Assembly: GCF_001718195.1 (NCBI RefSeq)
Contig: NZ_MCNV01000015.1
Coordinates: forward strand, 62,001 to 126,000
Origin: Paraburkholderia nodosa
GTDB taxonomy: Bacteria > Pseudomonadota > Gammaproteobacteria > Burkholderiales > Burkholderiaceae
Reading direction: 5' to 3'
Length of the DNA: 64,000 bases
This document shows positions 17,301 to 24,490 of this stretch, piece after piece. Position 1 is the stretch's first letter. Each line of letters opens with the position of its first letter. The notes beneath the pieces are model-generated. The model saw nothing but the letters and a program-made list of their open reading frames with translations, had not been told where the DNA came from and did no database searches. The position numbers and the translations under genes were made by a program.

Positions 17301-18549
17301 CCACCACCGTTTGGCGGTTCGCAACGCTCGCCACCGGGTTCGTGCAGATGATCCAGCACGCCTTGATCTCGCCCGCGGCCATGCGCGAAAACATGTCGAC
17401 GGTGCCGCCACCCACTTTCACGGGCAGCGTGCCGGGCGCCACGCCCCACGCCGCTTCGACGAACGCGCGGTCTTCTTGCGCGAGCACCGTGCGCTGACCG
17501 GGCAAGCCGGGTCCCATGTAGCCCATCTCGCGCCCGCCCATGGCGTTGGGCTGTCCCGTGAGCGAGAACGGACCGCTGCCGGGGCGGCAAATTTTGCCCG
17601 TCGCGAGATGCAGGTTGCAGATCGCGTTGGTGCTCCATGTGCCGTGCGTGCTCTGGTTCAGGCCCATGGTCCAGCAGCTCATCCACTCGGGCGCCTCGCC
17701 AATCATCTGCGCAGCGCGGCGAATGTCGTCGACGGCGAGACCCGTGATTTCGGCGACCTTTTCCGGCGTGTAGTCGTCGAGGAACGCGGGCATCGCGTCC
17801 CATCCTTCGGTGTGCTGTGCAATGAAGTCCGCATCGGTGTGGCCGTTCCTGTGCAGCAGGTGCAGCAGGCCATTGAGCAGCGCGAGATCGGTGCCCGGCG
17901 CGATCTGCAGGAACAGCGACGCCTTCTCGGCGGTCGCCGTGCGGCGCGGGTCCACGACGATGAGCTTCGCGCCCGCCTTCACGCGCTCCATCATGCGCAG
18001 GAACAGGATCGGATGACAGTCCGCCATGTTCGCGCCGATCACGAAGAAGAGGTCGGCGCGGTCGAAGTCCTGATAGGAACCCGGCGGCCCGTCCGCGCCG
18101 AGCGAGAGCTTGTAGCCGCTGCCCGCGCTCGCCATGCACAGGCGCGAGTTCGACTCGATATTGTTGGTGCGCACGAAGCCTTTGGCGAGCTTGTTCACGA
18201 GGTACTGCGCCTCGATCGACATCTGCCCGGAAACGTAGAACGAGAGCGCGTCGGGGCCGTGCGCATCAAGCGTCGAGCGCAGCCGGCGCGCCGTATCGGC
18301 GATCGCCTGCGCGAGCGGCAGCGGCACCGGGTCCTCGTCGCGGGCGTGGCGCACGAAGGCACGCTCGAGGCGCCCCGACTTGCGCAGCGCCACGTGCGCC
18401 GACGAACCCTTCGTGCAGAGGCGGCCGAAGTTGGTCGGATGCTCGGCGTCGCCAGAAATCTTCGCGACCTGGCCGTCCTCGACGTGCAGGACCATCCCGC
18501 AGCCTACGCCGCAGTACGGGCAAACGCTCTTTACGCTCTCGCTGCTCAT
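14353..18549 (-). CDS. nasA: Assimilatory nitrate reductase fused to a CysJ-like diflavin reductase
   Basis: This 1398-residue fusion reduces nitrate to nitrite in the cytoplasm. Its N-terminal half (about 1-690) is a molybdopterin oxidoreductase with [4Fe-4S] ligands C10, C13, C17 and C45 (VCPYCGVGCGM, RLCTKG) and the guanylate-cofactor segments GLNQSTHGTWSTNAICNLHL and NTGRLQHQWHTMTKTGK. A linker leads to a flavodoxin-like FMN domain (LLWASQTGNVESLVEQYA, TSTFGDGDAPDNGA). The C-terminus is a FAD/NADPH reductase with RLYSISSSPKAHAGEVHLTV, VGPGTGVAPFRAFLHERQ and a terminal RDKRYLRDVY. The polypeptide should take electrons straight from NADPH. ATG 18549 is preferred over an upstream ATG at 18597 because it begins the conserved MSSESVKSVCPYCG. 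It is the third gene of the nirB-nirD-nasA operon. NasA is chosen as symbol by function; pipelines often call it a bifunctional nitrate reductase/sulfite reductase flavoprotein. Confidence 0.93.
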   Translation of the reverse strand: MSSESVKSVCPYCGVGCGMVLHVEDGQVAKISGDAEHPTNFGRLCTKGSSAHVALRKSGRLERAFVRHARDEDPVPLPLAQAIADTARRLRSTLDAHGPDALSFYVSGQMSIEAQYLVNKLAKGFVRTNNIESNSRLCMASAGSGYKLSLGADGPPGSYQDFDRADLFFVIGANMADCHPILFLRMMERVKAGAKLIVVDPRRTATAEKASLFLQIAPGTDLALLNGLLHLLHRNGHTDADFIAQHTEGWDAMPAFLDDYTPEKVAEITGLAVDDIRRAAQMIGEAPEWMSCWTMGLNQSTHGTWSTNAICNLHLATGKICRPGSGPFSLTGQPNAMGGREMGYMGPGLPGQRTVLAQEDRAFVEAAWGVAPGTLPVKVGGGTVDMFSRMAAGEIKACWIICTNPVASVANRQTVVAGLRAAELVIAQDAFLDTETNQYADVLLPGALWAEAEGVMINSERNMTLMQQAVEPPGEALPDWQIIARVACAMGFAQAFSYASAAEVFDEITRFANPKTGYDLRGASYAKLRETPLQWPIAPDTASDRNPLRYVNDGVSQTLKENADGTRPHIAFATPHGKGVFFARPHVAPAELPDGTFPVVFNTGRLQHQWHTMTKTGKVPMLNKLNPGPFVEIHPEDAAALGIAAKDRVEVRSRRGRVVLPAVVTERVRPGNCFAPMHWNDVYGEELCVNAVTSDAIDPISQQPELKFCAVALSRVGPPSAPRETARVPDGTDAAVASGAFDASAPKTANPSQELDMSRIDAFSTLLGLDDVAAPQLDDAQRQYLAGFVGGLRALRAAEPVGVPMLPAHAPFPADTRVWLDGLLAGLFSRGEPVARTAALAVPGAPEEKPHGVRIAHTRPKVVLLWASQTGNVESLVEQYATQLMESGFEIRTACMADYPLGSLAKVQYVLLMTSTFGDGDAPDNGAAFWSALAADNAPRLGSLRFSVLAFGDRNYDAFCGHGRKLDARLEALGATRLMERVDCDSEYQSAADAWLERIVVRIKQEDAALHAVPADGSIPEVLPGCAATKARPAASKLLKNVRLNMKGATKDTRYFSLATGEAGLDYEAGDALGVWPTNCPALVDELLDLTRLAADTPVAVSGHGEMRLGEALGKYYEIARPSPDALAFIAARTRSRGLAEMLDDSRKGDLRNWLWGQQLADVLHEYPVDMSAPELLGMLKRLQPRLYSISSSPKAHAGEVHLTVSAVRYNNGRRERKGVASTFLADRAQEGSVPVFVQKSTHFRPPRNGDAPMIMVGPGTGVAPFRAFLHERQARGDTGRNWLFFGEQHAATDFYYRDELEQMRKDGHLDRLDLAFSRDQSEKVYVQDRMREQGAQLWGWLQEGAHLYVCGDASRMAKDVDTALREVVADHGGMSAEAAHDYVSALGRDKRYLRDVY

Positions 18550-18640
18550 GCGGTCGATCGATATCAGCTTGAAACGGATTCGGGGCGCACGGCGCATCCT
18601 GCGCGCCGCGCGTTTGTCATTTCAGTCGGCACCTGGCCAG

Positions 18641-18988
18641 TCAGGCGGCAATCCACACCTGACCGTTTTCCACGCGCGCGGGAAACGCATTGACCGAATG
18701 CTGCGGCGCTTCGATGCACTCGCCAGTGGACAGATCGAAGTGATGCTTGTAGATGGGCGAGGCCACCACGACGCGCTCGCCAAAGCTGCCCACGAGCCCG
18801 CGGGAGAGCACGGCCGCGTGCGAGTTCGGATCGTAGTTGCCGATGGCGTACACGCGCGCGTCGCCGTCGTCGACATGAAACACGGCGACCTGCTCGCCTT
18901 TAACGAGCGCACACACGCCGGTGTTCGGCACGATGTCGTCGAGCGTGCAGACGGGAACCCAGTTGCCTTGACTATGTTCGTTGCTCAT
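18641..18988 (-). CDS. nirD: Nitrite reductase (NADH) small subunit
   Basis: This 115-residue protein has the NirD Rieske-like fold: NWVPVCTLDDIVPNTGVCAL, then AVFHVDDGDARVYAIGNYDP and a conserved SPIYKHHFDLSTGECIE strand. The Rieske iron-sulfur ligand pairs are not complete, as is normal for NirD, which is a structural partner of NirB. It starts 29 bp after the nirB stop and precedes nasA by 91 bp. Confidence 0.95.
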   Translation of the reverse strand: MSNEHSQGNWVPVCTLDDIVPNTGVCALVKGEQVAVFHVDDGDARVYAIGNYDPNSHAAVLSRGLVGSFGERVVVASPIYKHHFDLSTGECIEAPQHSVNAFPARVENGQVWIAA

Positions 18989-19017
18989 TTCGTACTCCTC
19001 GGTTCGATGAAAGGGAA

Positions 19018-21648
19018 TCAGACGGCTTCGACGACGACGGGAATGCCGGACAGCGCCTCATGTCGCTCGTATCGCGGCGCCGCTTGCGGGACCTGCGTGC
19101 GCTCCTCGGGCGTAGCCGGACGAATCTGGCCGCGCTCTTCGATGAAGGTGACGTGCTGGTCGCCCGCATCGCTATTGACGAAGTGGCGAAAGCGGCGACG
19201 CGTTTCAGGATCGGTCACGGCCTTCTTCCATTCGCATTCGTAGGTGTCCACCACGAGCTGCATTTCCGCTTCGAGTTCGGCGCCGAGTCCCAGCTTGTCG
19301 TGCACGACCACGTCGATCAGATAGTCGAGGCCGCCTTCGAGGTTGTCGCGCCACACGCTCGTACGCTGCAGGCGGTCGGCCGTGCGCACGTAGAACATGA
19401 GGAAACGATCGACGTAGCGCACCAGGGTAGCCTGATCGAGATCGGCGGCGAGCAGTTCCGCATGGCGCGGCTTCATGCCGCCGTTGCCGCACACGTAGAG
19501 GTTCCAGCCCTTCTCGGTGGCGATGATGCCGACGTCCTTGCCTTGCGCCTCCGCGCATTCGCGCGTGCAGCCCGAGACGCCGAACTTGATCTTGTGCGGC
19601 GCGCGTAGACCCTTGTAGCGGTTCTCGAGTTCGATCGCGAAGCCCACCGAGTCGCCCACGCCGTAGCGGCACCACGTCGAGCCCACGCACGACTTCACGG
19701 TGCGCAGGGCCTTGCCGTATGCGTGCCCCGATTCGAAGCCGGCGGCGATCAGTTCTTCCCAGACGAAAGGCAACTGCTCGACGCGCGCACCAAAGAGGTC
19801 CACGCGCTGGCCGCCCGTGATCTTCGTGTACAGGCCGTACTTCTTCGCCACCTGACCCACGGCGATGAGGCCCTCCGGCGTGACCTCGCCGCCCGGCATG
19901 CGCGGCACCACCGAATACGTGCCGTCGCGCTGAATGTTGGCGAGGTAGTAGTCGTTCGAATCCTGCAGGCTCGCGTGCTCCTTCTTCAGCACGAATTCGT
20001 TCCAGCAGGACGCCAGAATCCCGGCCACGGCCGGCTTGCAGATATCGCAGCCCAGGCCTTTGCCATGCTTCGCGAGCAGTTCGCCGAAGGTCTTGATGCC
20101 TTCCACGCGCACGAGGTGATACAGCTCCTGGCGCGAATAGTGGAAGTGCTCGCAAAGGTGATTATTGACGGCGAGCCCCTGGCGCTTCATCTCCGACTTC
20201 ATGATCTGCGTGACGAGCGGCACGCAGCCGCCGCACGACGTGCCAGCGTTGCACGCCCCCTTCACCGCGGCGATGGTCGTCGCGCCTTCCTGGACGGCCG
20301 CGCAGATTTGCGCCTTCGACACGTTGTTGCACGAGCAGATCTGTGCGGCGTCGGGCAGCGCTTCCACGCCGATCGCGGGCTTGGCCTTGCCGTCGGCCTG
20401 CGGCAGGATCATGAATTCGGGCGACTCGGGCAACTCGATGCCGTTGAGCATCATCTGCAGCAGCGTGCCGTATTCGCTCGCGTCGCCCACCATCACCGCG
20501 CCGAGCAGCTTCTTGCCGCAATCGGACACGACGATCTTCTTGTAGACCTGGCGGCGCTCGTCGGCGTAGCGGTAGGAACGGCTGCCGGGCGTCTTGCCGT
20601 GCGCGTCGCCGATGCTCGCCACGTCCACGCCCATCAGCTTGAGCTTGGTGCTCATGTCGGCGCCCGCGAAGCTCGATGCCTCGCCCGTCAGCGCCCTGGC
20701 GGCGATGCGCGCCATGTCGTAACCGGGGGCGACGAGGCCGAAGATCTGCCCCTGCCAGAGGGCACATTCGCCGATGGCGTAGATGTTCGCGTCGCTCGTA
20801 CGGCACTGGTCGTCGATCACGATGCCGCCGCGCGCGCCGATTTCGAGGCCGCAGGCGCGGGCGATTTCGTCGCGCGGGCGAATGCCGGCCGAAAACACGA
20901 TCATGTCGGCATCGAGGTGCGTGCCGTCGGCGAACTGCATGCGGTTGGCGGCCGTTGCGCCGTCCGCCGTTTTACCGTCCACGATCGCCAGCGTGTTCTT
21001 CTGCGTGTGCACGCTCACGCCGAGTTCTTCGATCTTGCCGCGCAGCATGCGGCCGCCGTCGTCGTCGACCTGCACCGCCATCAGGCGCGGCGCGAATTCC
21101 ACCACGTGCGTCTCGAGGCCCAGGTCGCGCAGGGCCTTTGCGCATTCGAGACCGAGCAGACCGCCGCCCACCACTACACCCGACTTCGCGCTCGCGCCGC
21201 GCGCCTGCATCGCTTCGAGATCGTCAATGGTTCGGTAGACGAAGCAATCGGCGCGATCGTTGCCCGCAATGGGCGGCACGAACGCCGAGGAGCCGGTGGC
21301 CAGCACGAGCTTGTCATACGAAAGCGTCTCGCCGTTGGACACCTCGATGGTGTGCGCTTCGCGATCGATCGACACCGCCTTCGCGTTCAGCACGAGACGC
21401 ACATTCTCGCGATCGAAGAAGCCGGGCGCTACGAGCGAGAGATCGCCCGCCGACTTGCCTGCGAAGAATTCGGAGAGGTGCACGCGGTCGTACGCGGGGC
21501 GCGGTTCCTCGCAGAGCACGGTCACGCGCGCGTTGGGCGCGCCGTCCGCAAGGATGCACTCGAGAAATTTGTGGCCCACCATGCCGTGGCCGACGACGAC
21601 GATCTCCATCGCGGCCGAGCTGTTCACTTCGTTCGTTGCTTGCACCAT
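19018..21648 (-). CDS. nirB: Nitrite reductase (NADH) large subunit
   Basis: This 876-residue enzyme reduces nitrite to ammonium with NAD(P)H. It has an N-terminal pyridine-nucleotide/FAD oxidoreductase domain (VVVGHGMVGHKFLE, then LATGSSAFVPPIAG and VVVGGGLLGLECAKALRDLG). A BFD-type [2Fe-2S] domain follows in mid-protein (ICSCNNVSK, then CNAGTSCGGC), and the C-terminus is a sulfite/nitrite reductase half with siroheme-[4Fe-4S] cysteines in SCVGSTWCRYG and FGVSGCTRECAEAQGKD. The ATG at 21648 has a GGCAGGGG ribosome site; in-frame starts further upstream would run through the leader terminator and are rejected. The operon is preceded by a sigma-54 promoter and an attenuating leader. Siroheme is supplied by the divergent cobA. 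Confidence 0.96.
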   Translation of the reverse strand: MVQATNEVNSSAAMEIVVVGHGMVGHKFLECILADGAPNARVTVLCEEPRPAYDRVHLSEFFAGKSAGDLSLVAPGFFDRENVRLVLNAKAVSIDREAHTIEVSNGETLSYDKLVLATGSSAFVPPIAGNDRADCFVYRTIDDLEAMQARGASAKSGVVVGGGLLGLECAKALRDLGLETHVVEFAPRLMAVQVDDDGGRMLRGKIEELGVSVHTQKNTLAIVDGKTADGATAANRMQFADGTHLDADMIVFSAGIRPRDEIARACGLEIGARGGIVIDDQCRTSDANIYAIGECALWQGQIFGLVAPGYDMARIAARALTGEASSFAGADMSTKLKLMGVDVASIGDAHGKTPGSRSYRYADERRQVYKKIVVSDCGKKLLGAVMVGDASEYGTLLQMMLNGIELPESPEFMILPQADGKAKPAIGVEALPDAAQICSCNNVSKAQICAAVQEGATTIAAVKGACNAGTSCGGCVPLVTQIMKSEMKRQGLAVNNHLCEHFHYSRQELYHLVRVEGIKTFGELLAKHGKGLGCDICKPAVAGILASCWNEFVLKKEHASLQDSNDYYLANIQRDGTYSVVPRMPGGEVTPEGLIAVGQVAKKYGLYTKITGGQRVDLFGARVEQLPFVWEELIAAGFESGHAYGKALRTVKSCVGSTWCRYGVGDSVGFAIELENRYKGLRAPHKIKFGVSGCTRECAEAQGKDVGIIATEKGWNLYVCGNGGMKPRHAELLAADLDQATLVRYVDRFLMFYVRTADRLQRTSVWRDNLEGGLDYLIDVVVHDKLGLGAELEAEMQLVVDTYECEWKKAVTDPETRRRFRHFVNSDAGDQHVTFIEERGQIRPATPEERTQVPQAAPRYERHEALSGIPVVVEAV

Positions 21649-21665
21649 GCTGAGCCCCTGCCAAT

Positions 21666-21783
21666 AAAAAAGGCGTCCCGCGATTCCAGCTTGCGCGAAG
21701 CCAGATTCGGGGGACGCCGTTGTCCTGAATACGAAACCCTTGTGCGCCGCGCTACTGCTTGCGGCCGAATCCTCATTGATTCG
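21666..21783 (-). ncRNA. ANTAR-type antitermination leader of the nirB operon
   Basis: Reading the reverse strand, P1 is CGAATC-AATGAG-GATTCG (21783-21766) and P2 is GGAC-AACGGC-GTCC (21725-21712). Both six-base loops have A at position 1 and G at position 4, the signature recognised by ANTAR-domain proteins such as NasR and NasT. The loop and 3' arm of P2 (GGCGTCC) also form the 5' arm of a terminator stem GGCGTCCC/GGGACGCC (21718-21711 with 21679-21672) ending in six T residues. P2 and the terminator therefore exclude each other. The terminator ends 18 bp before nirB. Expected behaviour is termination without nitrate or nitrite and read-through when the ANTAR protein stabilises P1-P2. Confidence 0.88.
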
Positions 21784-21808
21784 CGTGGCACTTGCTGCGA
21801 AGCAATAC

Positions 21809-21823
21809 GCAAGCACTGTGCCA
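21809..21823 (-). promoter_or_regulatory. Sigma-54 promoter of nirB-nirD-nasA
   Basis: The reverse strand reads TGGCAC-AGTGC-TTGC, a full match to the -24/-12 consensus with exactly 10 bp between GG and GC. A start about 11-12 nt downstream (near 21798) would put hairpin P1 almost at the RNA 5' end. Confidence 0.85.
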
Positions 21824-21923
21824 ATCTGCGCGCATTCCGTGCAAACGCCCCGTCCGGCGGAGTTCGGCGGCTGGTGAGCGGGGCGTCCGCCACAACGCCC
21901 GCGCGCGCATCGTGATGCAGGCC

Positions 21924-21974
21924 AGCACAAGATTGGTGCCCTGCAGCACATTGACTGTGCGCCCTGGGCGTGCA
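21924..21974. promoter_or_regulatory. Two NtrC-like enhancer sites between nirB and cobA promoters
   Basis: Two 17-bp sequences resemble the NtrC consensus TGCACC-N5-GGTGCA: AGCACA-AGATT-GGTGCC (21924-21940) and TGCGCC-CTGGG-CGTGCA (21958-21974). They match 9 and 10 of the 12 conserved bases, and their centres are 34 bp apart, about three helical turns. They lie about 100-165 bp upstream of the nirB sigma-54 element and 60-125 bp upstream of the cobA one, so one enhancer pair could serve both. Confidence 0.6.
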
Positions 21975-22035
21975 GGTTGCGGCGTCGTCGATTGTGGCCG
22001 GCGCCCACGGACGGGCGGCGCGAGCGCGCGTAAAT

Positions 22036-22050
22036 TGGTCTGGAACTTGC
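22036..22050 (+). promoter_or_regulatory. Sigma-54 promoter of cobA
   Basis: TGGTCT-GGAAC-TTGC has the invariant GG and GC with 10 bp between and a perfect TTGC half, but only TGG of the -24 TGGCAC. The predicted start, near 22061, immediately precedes hairpin P1 of the cobA leader, as at nirB. Confidence 0.65.
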
Positions 22051-22062
22051 GTGCGCCCGAGC

Positions 22063-22175
22063 GCCCGGCAACGTTGCCGGGCATGCAACCTGAGGCCGCG
22101 CTTCGCGCCTCGACTCGAACACACCGGACAATGGCGTCCCCTCGTCGCAAGCGGCGAGCGGACGCCATTTGTCTT
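22063..22175 (+). ncRNA. ANTAR-type antitermination leader of cobA
   Basis: P1 is GCCCGGC-AACGTT-GCCGGGC (22063-22082), a 7-bp stem with hexaloop A1/G4. P2 is GGAC-AATGGC-GTCC (22126-22139), again A1/G4. The P2 loop and 3' arm also pair with GGACGCCATT (22160-22169) in a long hairpin (22130-22169) with an inner CTCGTCG/CGGCGAG stem and CAAG loop. This is followed by TGTCTT, a weaker T-tract than in the other two leaders. The architecture matches the nirB leader, on the opposite strand. It ends 44 bp before the cobA start. Confidence 0.78.
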
Positions 22176-22218
22176 ATGGCGCTGCCCATGCGGTGCGCCA
22201 ATACAAAGGAAGACGACG

Positions 22219-23016
22219 ATGATGACGGGCAACGAAGGCAAGGTCACGCTGGTGAGCGCAGGTCCGGGCGATCTCGACCTGCTCACCCTGAAGGCGGCGA
22301 AGGTGCTCGCGAGCGCCGACGTCGTGCTGCTCGACGATCTCGTGAGTCCGGAAATCGTCACGCTCGCGCCGCAGGCCCGCGTGATCCGCGTGGGCAAGCG
22401 CGGCGGCTGCCGGTCCACGCCACAGGCCTTCATCGAGCGGCTGATGCAGCGCTACGCGCGCCGCGGCTTGCACGTAGTGCGGGTGAAAGGCGGCGACGCG
22501 CTGCTGTTCGGCCGCGCAGGGGAAGAACTCGCGGCGCTGCGCCGGGCGGGCGTGAGGGTGGAAATCGTGAACGGGGTGTCCTCGGCGTTCGCGGCAGCGG
22601 CGGGACTCCGCGTGTCGCTCACGCATCGCGATCATTGCCAGGGCGTGATCTTCGTGACTGCGCATCTGCGCGACCACAGCGAACCGGACTGGCAGGCGCT
22701 CGCCGCGACGGGCATGACGCTCGCCATCTATATGGGCATGAGCCGCATCGAGTCCCTGTGCGCAACGCTCGTGGGCGCGCTGCCCACAACGACGCCCGCC
22801 GCCGTCGTGCAGTGGGCGGGCAGCGCGAACGAGCGGCGCGTCACGGGCACGCTCGGCACGATCGCAGCGCATGCTCGTGCAGCAGGCCTCGGCAGCCCCG
22901 CCATCATCCTCGTCGGCAACGCGATTGGCGAGGCGGCTTCGTTCGCGATTTCGCCTGCGTCGTTCGGCGTGCATTCGCACGAATCGAGTATCGAAGAGCT
23001 GCGTCGACGCGCGTAA
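22219..23016 (+). CDS. cobA: Uroporphyrinogen-III C-methyltransferase (siroheme branch)
   Basis: This 265-residue enzyme methylates uroporphyrinogen III twice with S-adenosylmethionine to give precorrin-2, the precursor of siroheme. Motifs are VTLVSAGPGDLDLLTLKAAK at the N-terminus, VVLLDDLVSPEIV, GKRGGCRSTPQ, VVRVKGGDALLFGRAGEE and TLAIYMGMSRIE. It lacks the CysG-type dehydrogenase/ferrochelatase domain, so later siroheme steps must come from elsewhere. The start has AAGGAAG 7-8 bp upstream of tandem ATGs (22219 and 22222). It is divergent from nirB and has the same kind of sigma-54 plus ANTAR leader, so siroheme supply appears to be co-induced with the siroheme enzyme NirB. Equivalent names are sumT or nirE. 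Confidence 0.93.
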   Translation: MMTGNEGKVTLVSAGPGDLDLLTLKAAKVLASADVVLLDDLVSPEIVTLAPQARVIRVGKRGGCRSTPQAFIERLMQRYARRGLHVVRVKGGDALLFGRAGEELAALRRAGVRVEIVNGVSSAFAAAAGLRVSLTHRDHCQGVIFVTAHLRDHSEPDWQALAATGMTLAIYMGMSRIESLCATLVGALPTTTPAAVVQWAGSANERRVTGTLGTIAAHARAAGLGSPAIILVGNAIGEAASFAISPASFGVHSHESSIEELRRRA

Positions 23017-23072
23017 ACGCGTTGGCGGCCCGTCGCTCACGCGCGGGCCGCATCCTGCTAACGACCCAGTTC

Positions 23073-24467
23073 TCAGTTGCTTGCGCTCGCCTGGGCGCCC
23101 TGCACGACGGCCTGGGCCATCGCCGGCTCCTGGGGCAGCGCCCATTCGAGCCAGCGTGCGCGATGCAGCACCACGAGTCCGAATGCGGCCGCCGCGATCA
23201 GGCCGAACGTCGCGAAGCCCATCTGGTAGCTGCCGGTGCTCTCCTTGGCAATGCCCATGATGACCGGCAGATAGAAGCCGCCGATTCCCCCCGCCGCGCC
23301 GATGATGCCCGACATCAGCCCGGTGCGGCCCTGCCAGCGGCGCGGGACGAGCTGGAACGTCGCGCCGTTGCCGAGACCGAAGCACACGTAGGTGAAGGCG
23401 AGCAGCGCAATGCCCGCGGCGAACGGCGGCATCCACAGCGCGAATGCGAAGTCGCACACCGAGATCGCGGCAAGCAGCACCACGAGTGCGCGCACGCCCG
23501 AAATGCGATCCGCGATCAGGCCGCCGAGCGGGCGCACCATCGCACCCGTCAGCGCGAGCAGCGACATCATCACGCCGGCTTCGAGCTTGGGCACCTGGTA
23601 GAGCGAAATCAGCAGCGTCGAGACATAGGACGACATGCCGACGAAGCCGCCGAACGTGATGCTGTACACGAGCATCACGACCCACGTGTCGCCTTCGGTC
23701 AGTACCGCGCGATAGTGGCGCGGCAACACGGCGATGGCGAGCAGCGCGCCGAGCACCGGCAGCAGCAGAACACCGGTCTTGCCCGCGCCGAACAAGCCTG
23801 CATGCACGGCAAGCACGAGCGCGATCAACCCGGCGAGCGTGATGCCGAACGAGCGCAACGCCTGCGGCGCGCTGCCGGACTTCTGGCCGAGATCGCGAGC
23901 CCAGAAGATCACTGCCGTCGCGGCGAGCGCGAGCAGCGGGAGCGCCGCGCCCGTGGCGCGCGCCCATCCATAGTGGCTCGCGAGGCCCGGGAAGAGGAAG
24001 CCGTCGAGCACGGCGCCAATATTGCCGGCCGCGGCGAGGCCGAGCACGAGGCCCTGCACCTTCGGCGGATAGTTGCTGCCCGCCATGGGCAGCGCCACGG
24101 CGAAGCTCGCGCCGCCCACGCCGAGCAGCACGCCGAGCACGAGCAGCAAGGTATAGGACGGCGTGCCCGGCATCATCAGCAGCACGGCGGCGGGGATGGC
24201 GGAAAGCGCGATGCCCATCAGCGCGACACGGCGGCCGTCGTAGGCCTGATAGAGATTGCCGAGCGTCACGCGCAGAATCGCCGCGCCGAGCACCGGCACG
24301 GCCACGAGCAGGCCCAGTTCGCCCGGCGTCATCGCAATGTCCTTCTGGATGAACGGCGCGAGCGGGCCGAACATCACCCACACCGTGAAGCCGGTGTCGA
24401 AGTACAGGAAGCACGCGACGAGCGCGCGCCAGTTACCGCTCTTGAGCGAACTTACCAGGTCTTTCAC
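23073..24467 (-). CDS. narK: Nitrate/nitrite MFS transporter, NarK/NasA family
   Basis: This 464-residue inner-membrane protein has about twelve segments and is of the nitrate/nitrite porter type. The conserved N-terminal ACFLYFDTGFTVWVMFGPLA and RVTLGNLYQAYDGRR carry the first nitrate-motif region, and GMSSYVSTLLI and VPRRWQGRTGLMSGIIGAAG belong to the second half. It imports nitrate for the reductase in this cluster. A GTG start at 24467 with GGGGAG six bases upstream is preferred; a TTG at 24494 overlapping the preceding gene is the alternative. It follows the nitrate-sensor-like gene by 23 bp and must be read from the same leader-controlled promoter. Confidence 0.92.
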   Translation of the reverse strand: MKDLVSSLKSGNWRALVACFLYFDTGFTVWVMFGPLAPFIQKDIAMTPGELGLLVAVPVLGAAILRVTLGNLYQAYDGRRVALMGIALSAIPAAVLLMMPGTPSYTLLLVLGVLLGVGGASFAVALPMAGSNYPPKVQGLVLGLAAAGNIGAVLDGFLFPGLASHYGWARATGAALPLLALAATAVIFWARDLGQKSGSAPQALRSFGITLAGLIALVLAVHAGLFGAGKTGVLLLPVLGALLAIAVLPRHYRAVLTEGDTWVVMLVYSITFGGFVGMSSYVSTLLISLYQVPKLEAGVMMSLLALTGAMVRPLGGLIADRISGVRALVVLLAAISVCDFAFALWMPPFAAGIALLAFTYVCFGLGNGATFQLVPRRWQGRTGLMSGIIGAAGGIGGFYLPVIMGIAKESTGSYQMGFATFGLIAAAAFGLVVLHRARWLEWALPQEPAMAQAVVQGAQASASN

Positions 24468-24490
24468 GAGGTTCTCCCCAATAGTGGATC

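Noticed and set aside
14126..18139. A continuous open frame of more than 1300 codons overlapping nasA on the same strand in another frame
   Set aside because: Except for its last 72 codons (the LysR remnant) the translation is arginine-rich low-complexity sequence typical of an out-of-frame reading of GC-rich DNA, while the nasA frame has full domain structure.
16516..18693. Long open frames antisense to nasA, nirB, icd, ilvD and groEL
   Set aside because: All lie opposite genes with strong family identity and translate to His/Arg/Ala-rich text without domains, an expected artefact of third-position GC.
21784..21799. Forward-strand TGGCAC near 21786 as a sigma-54 promoter toward cobA
   Set aside because: The required GC at -12 with TTGC is missing at the right distance, and a better element exists at 22036-22050.
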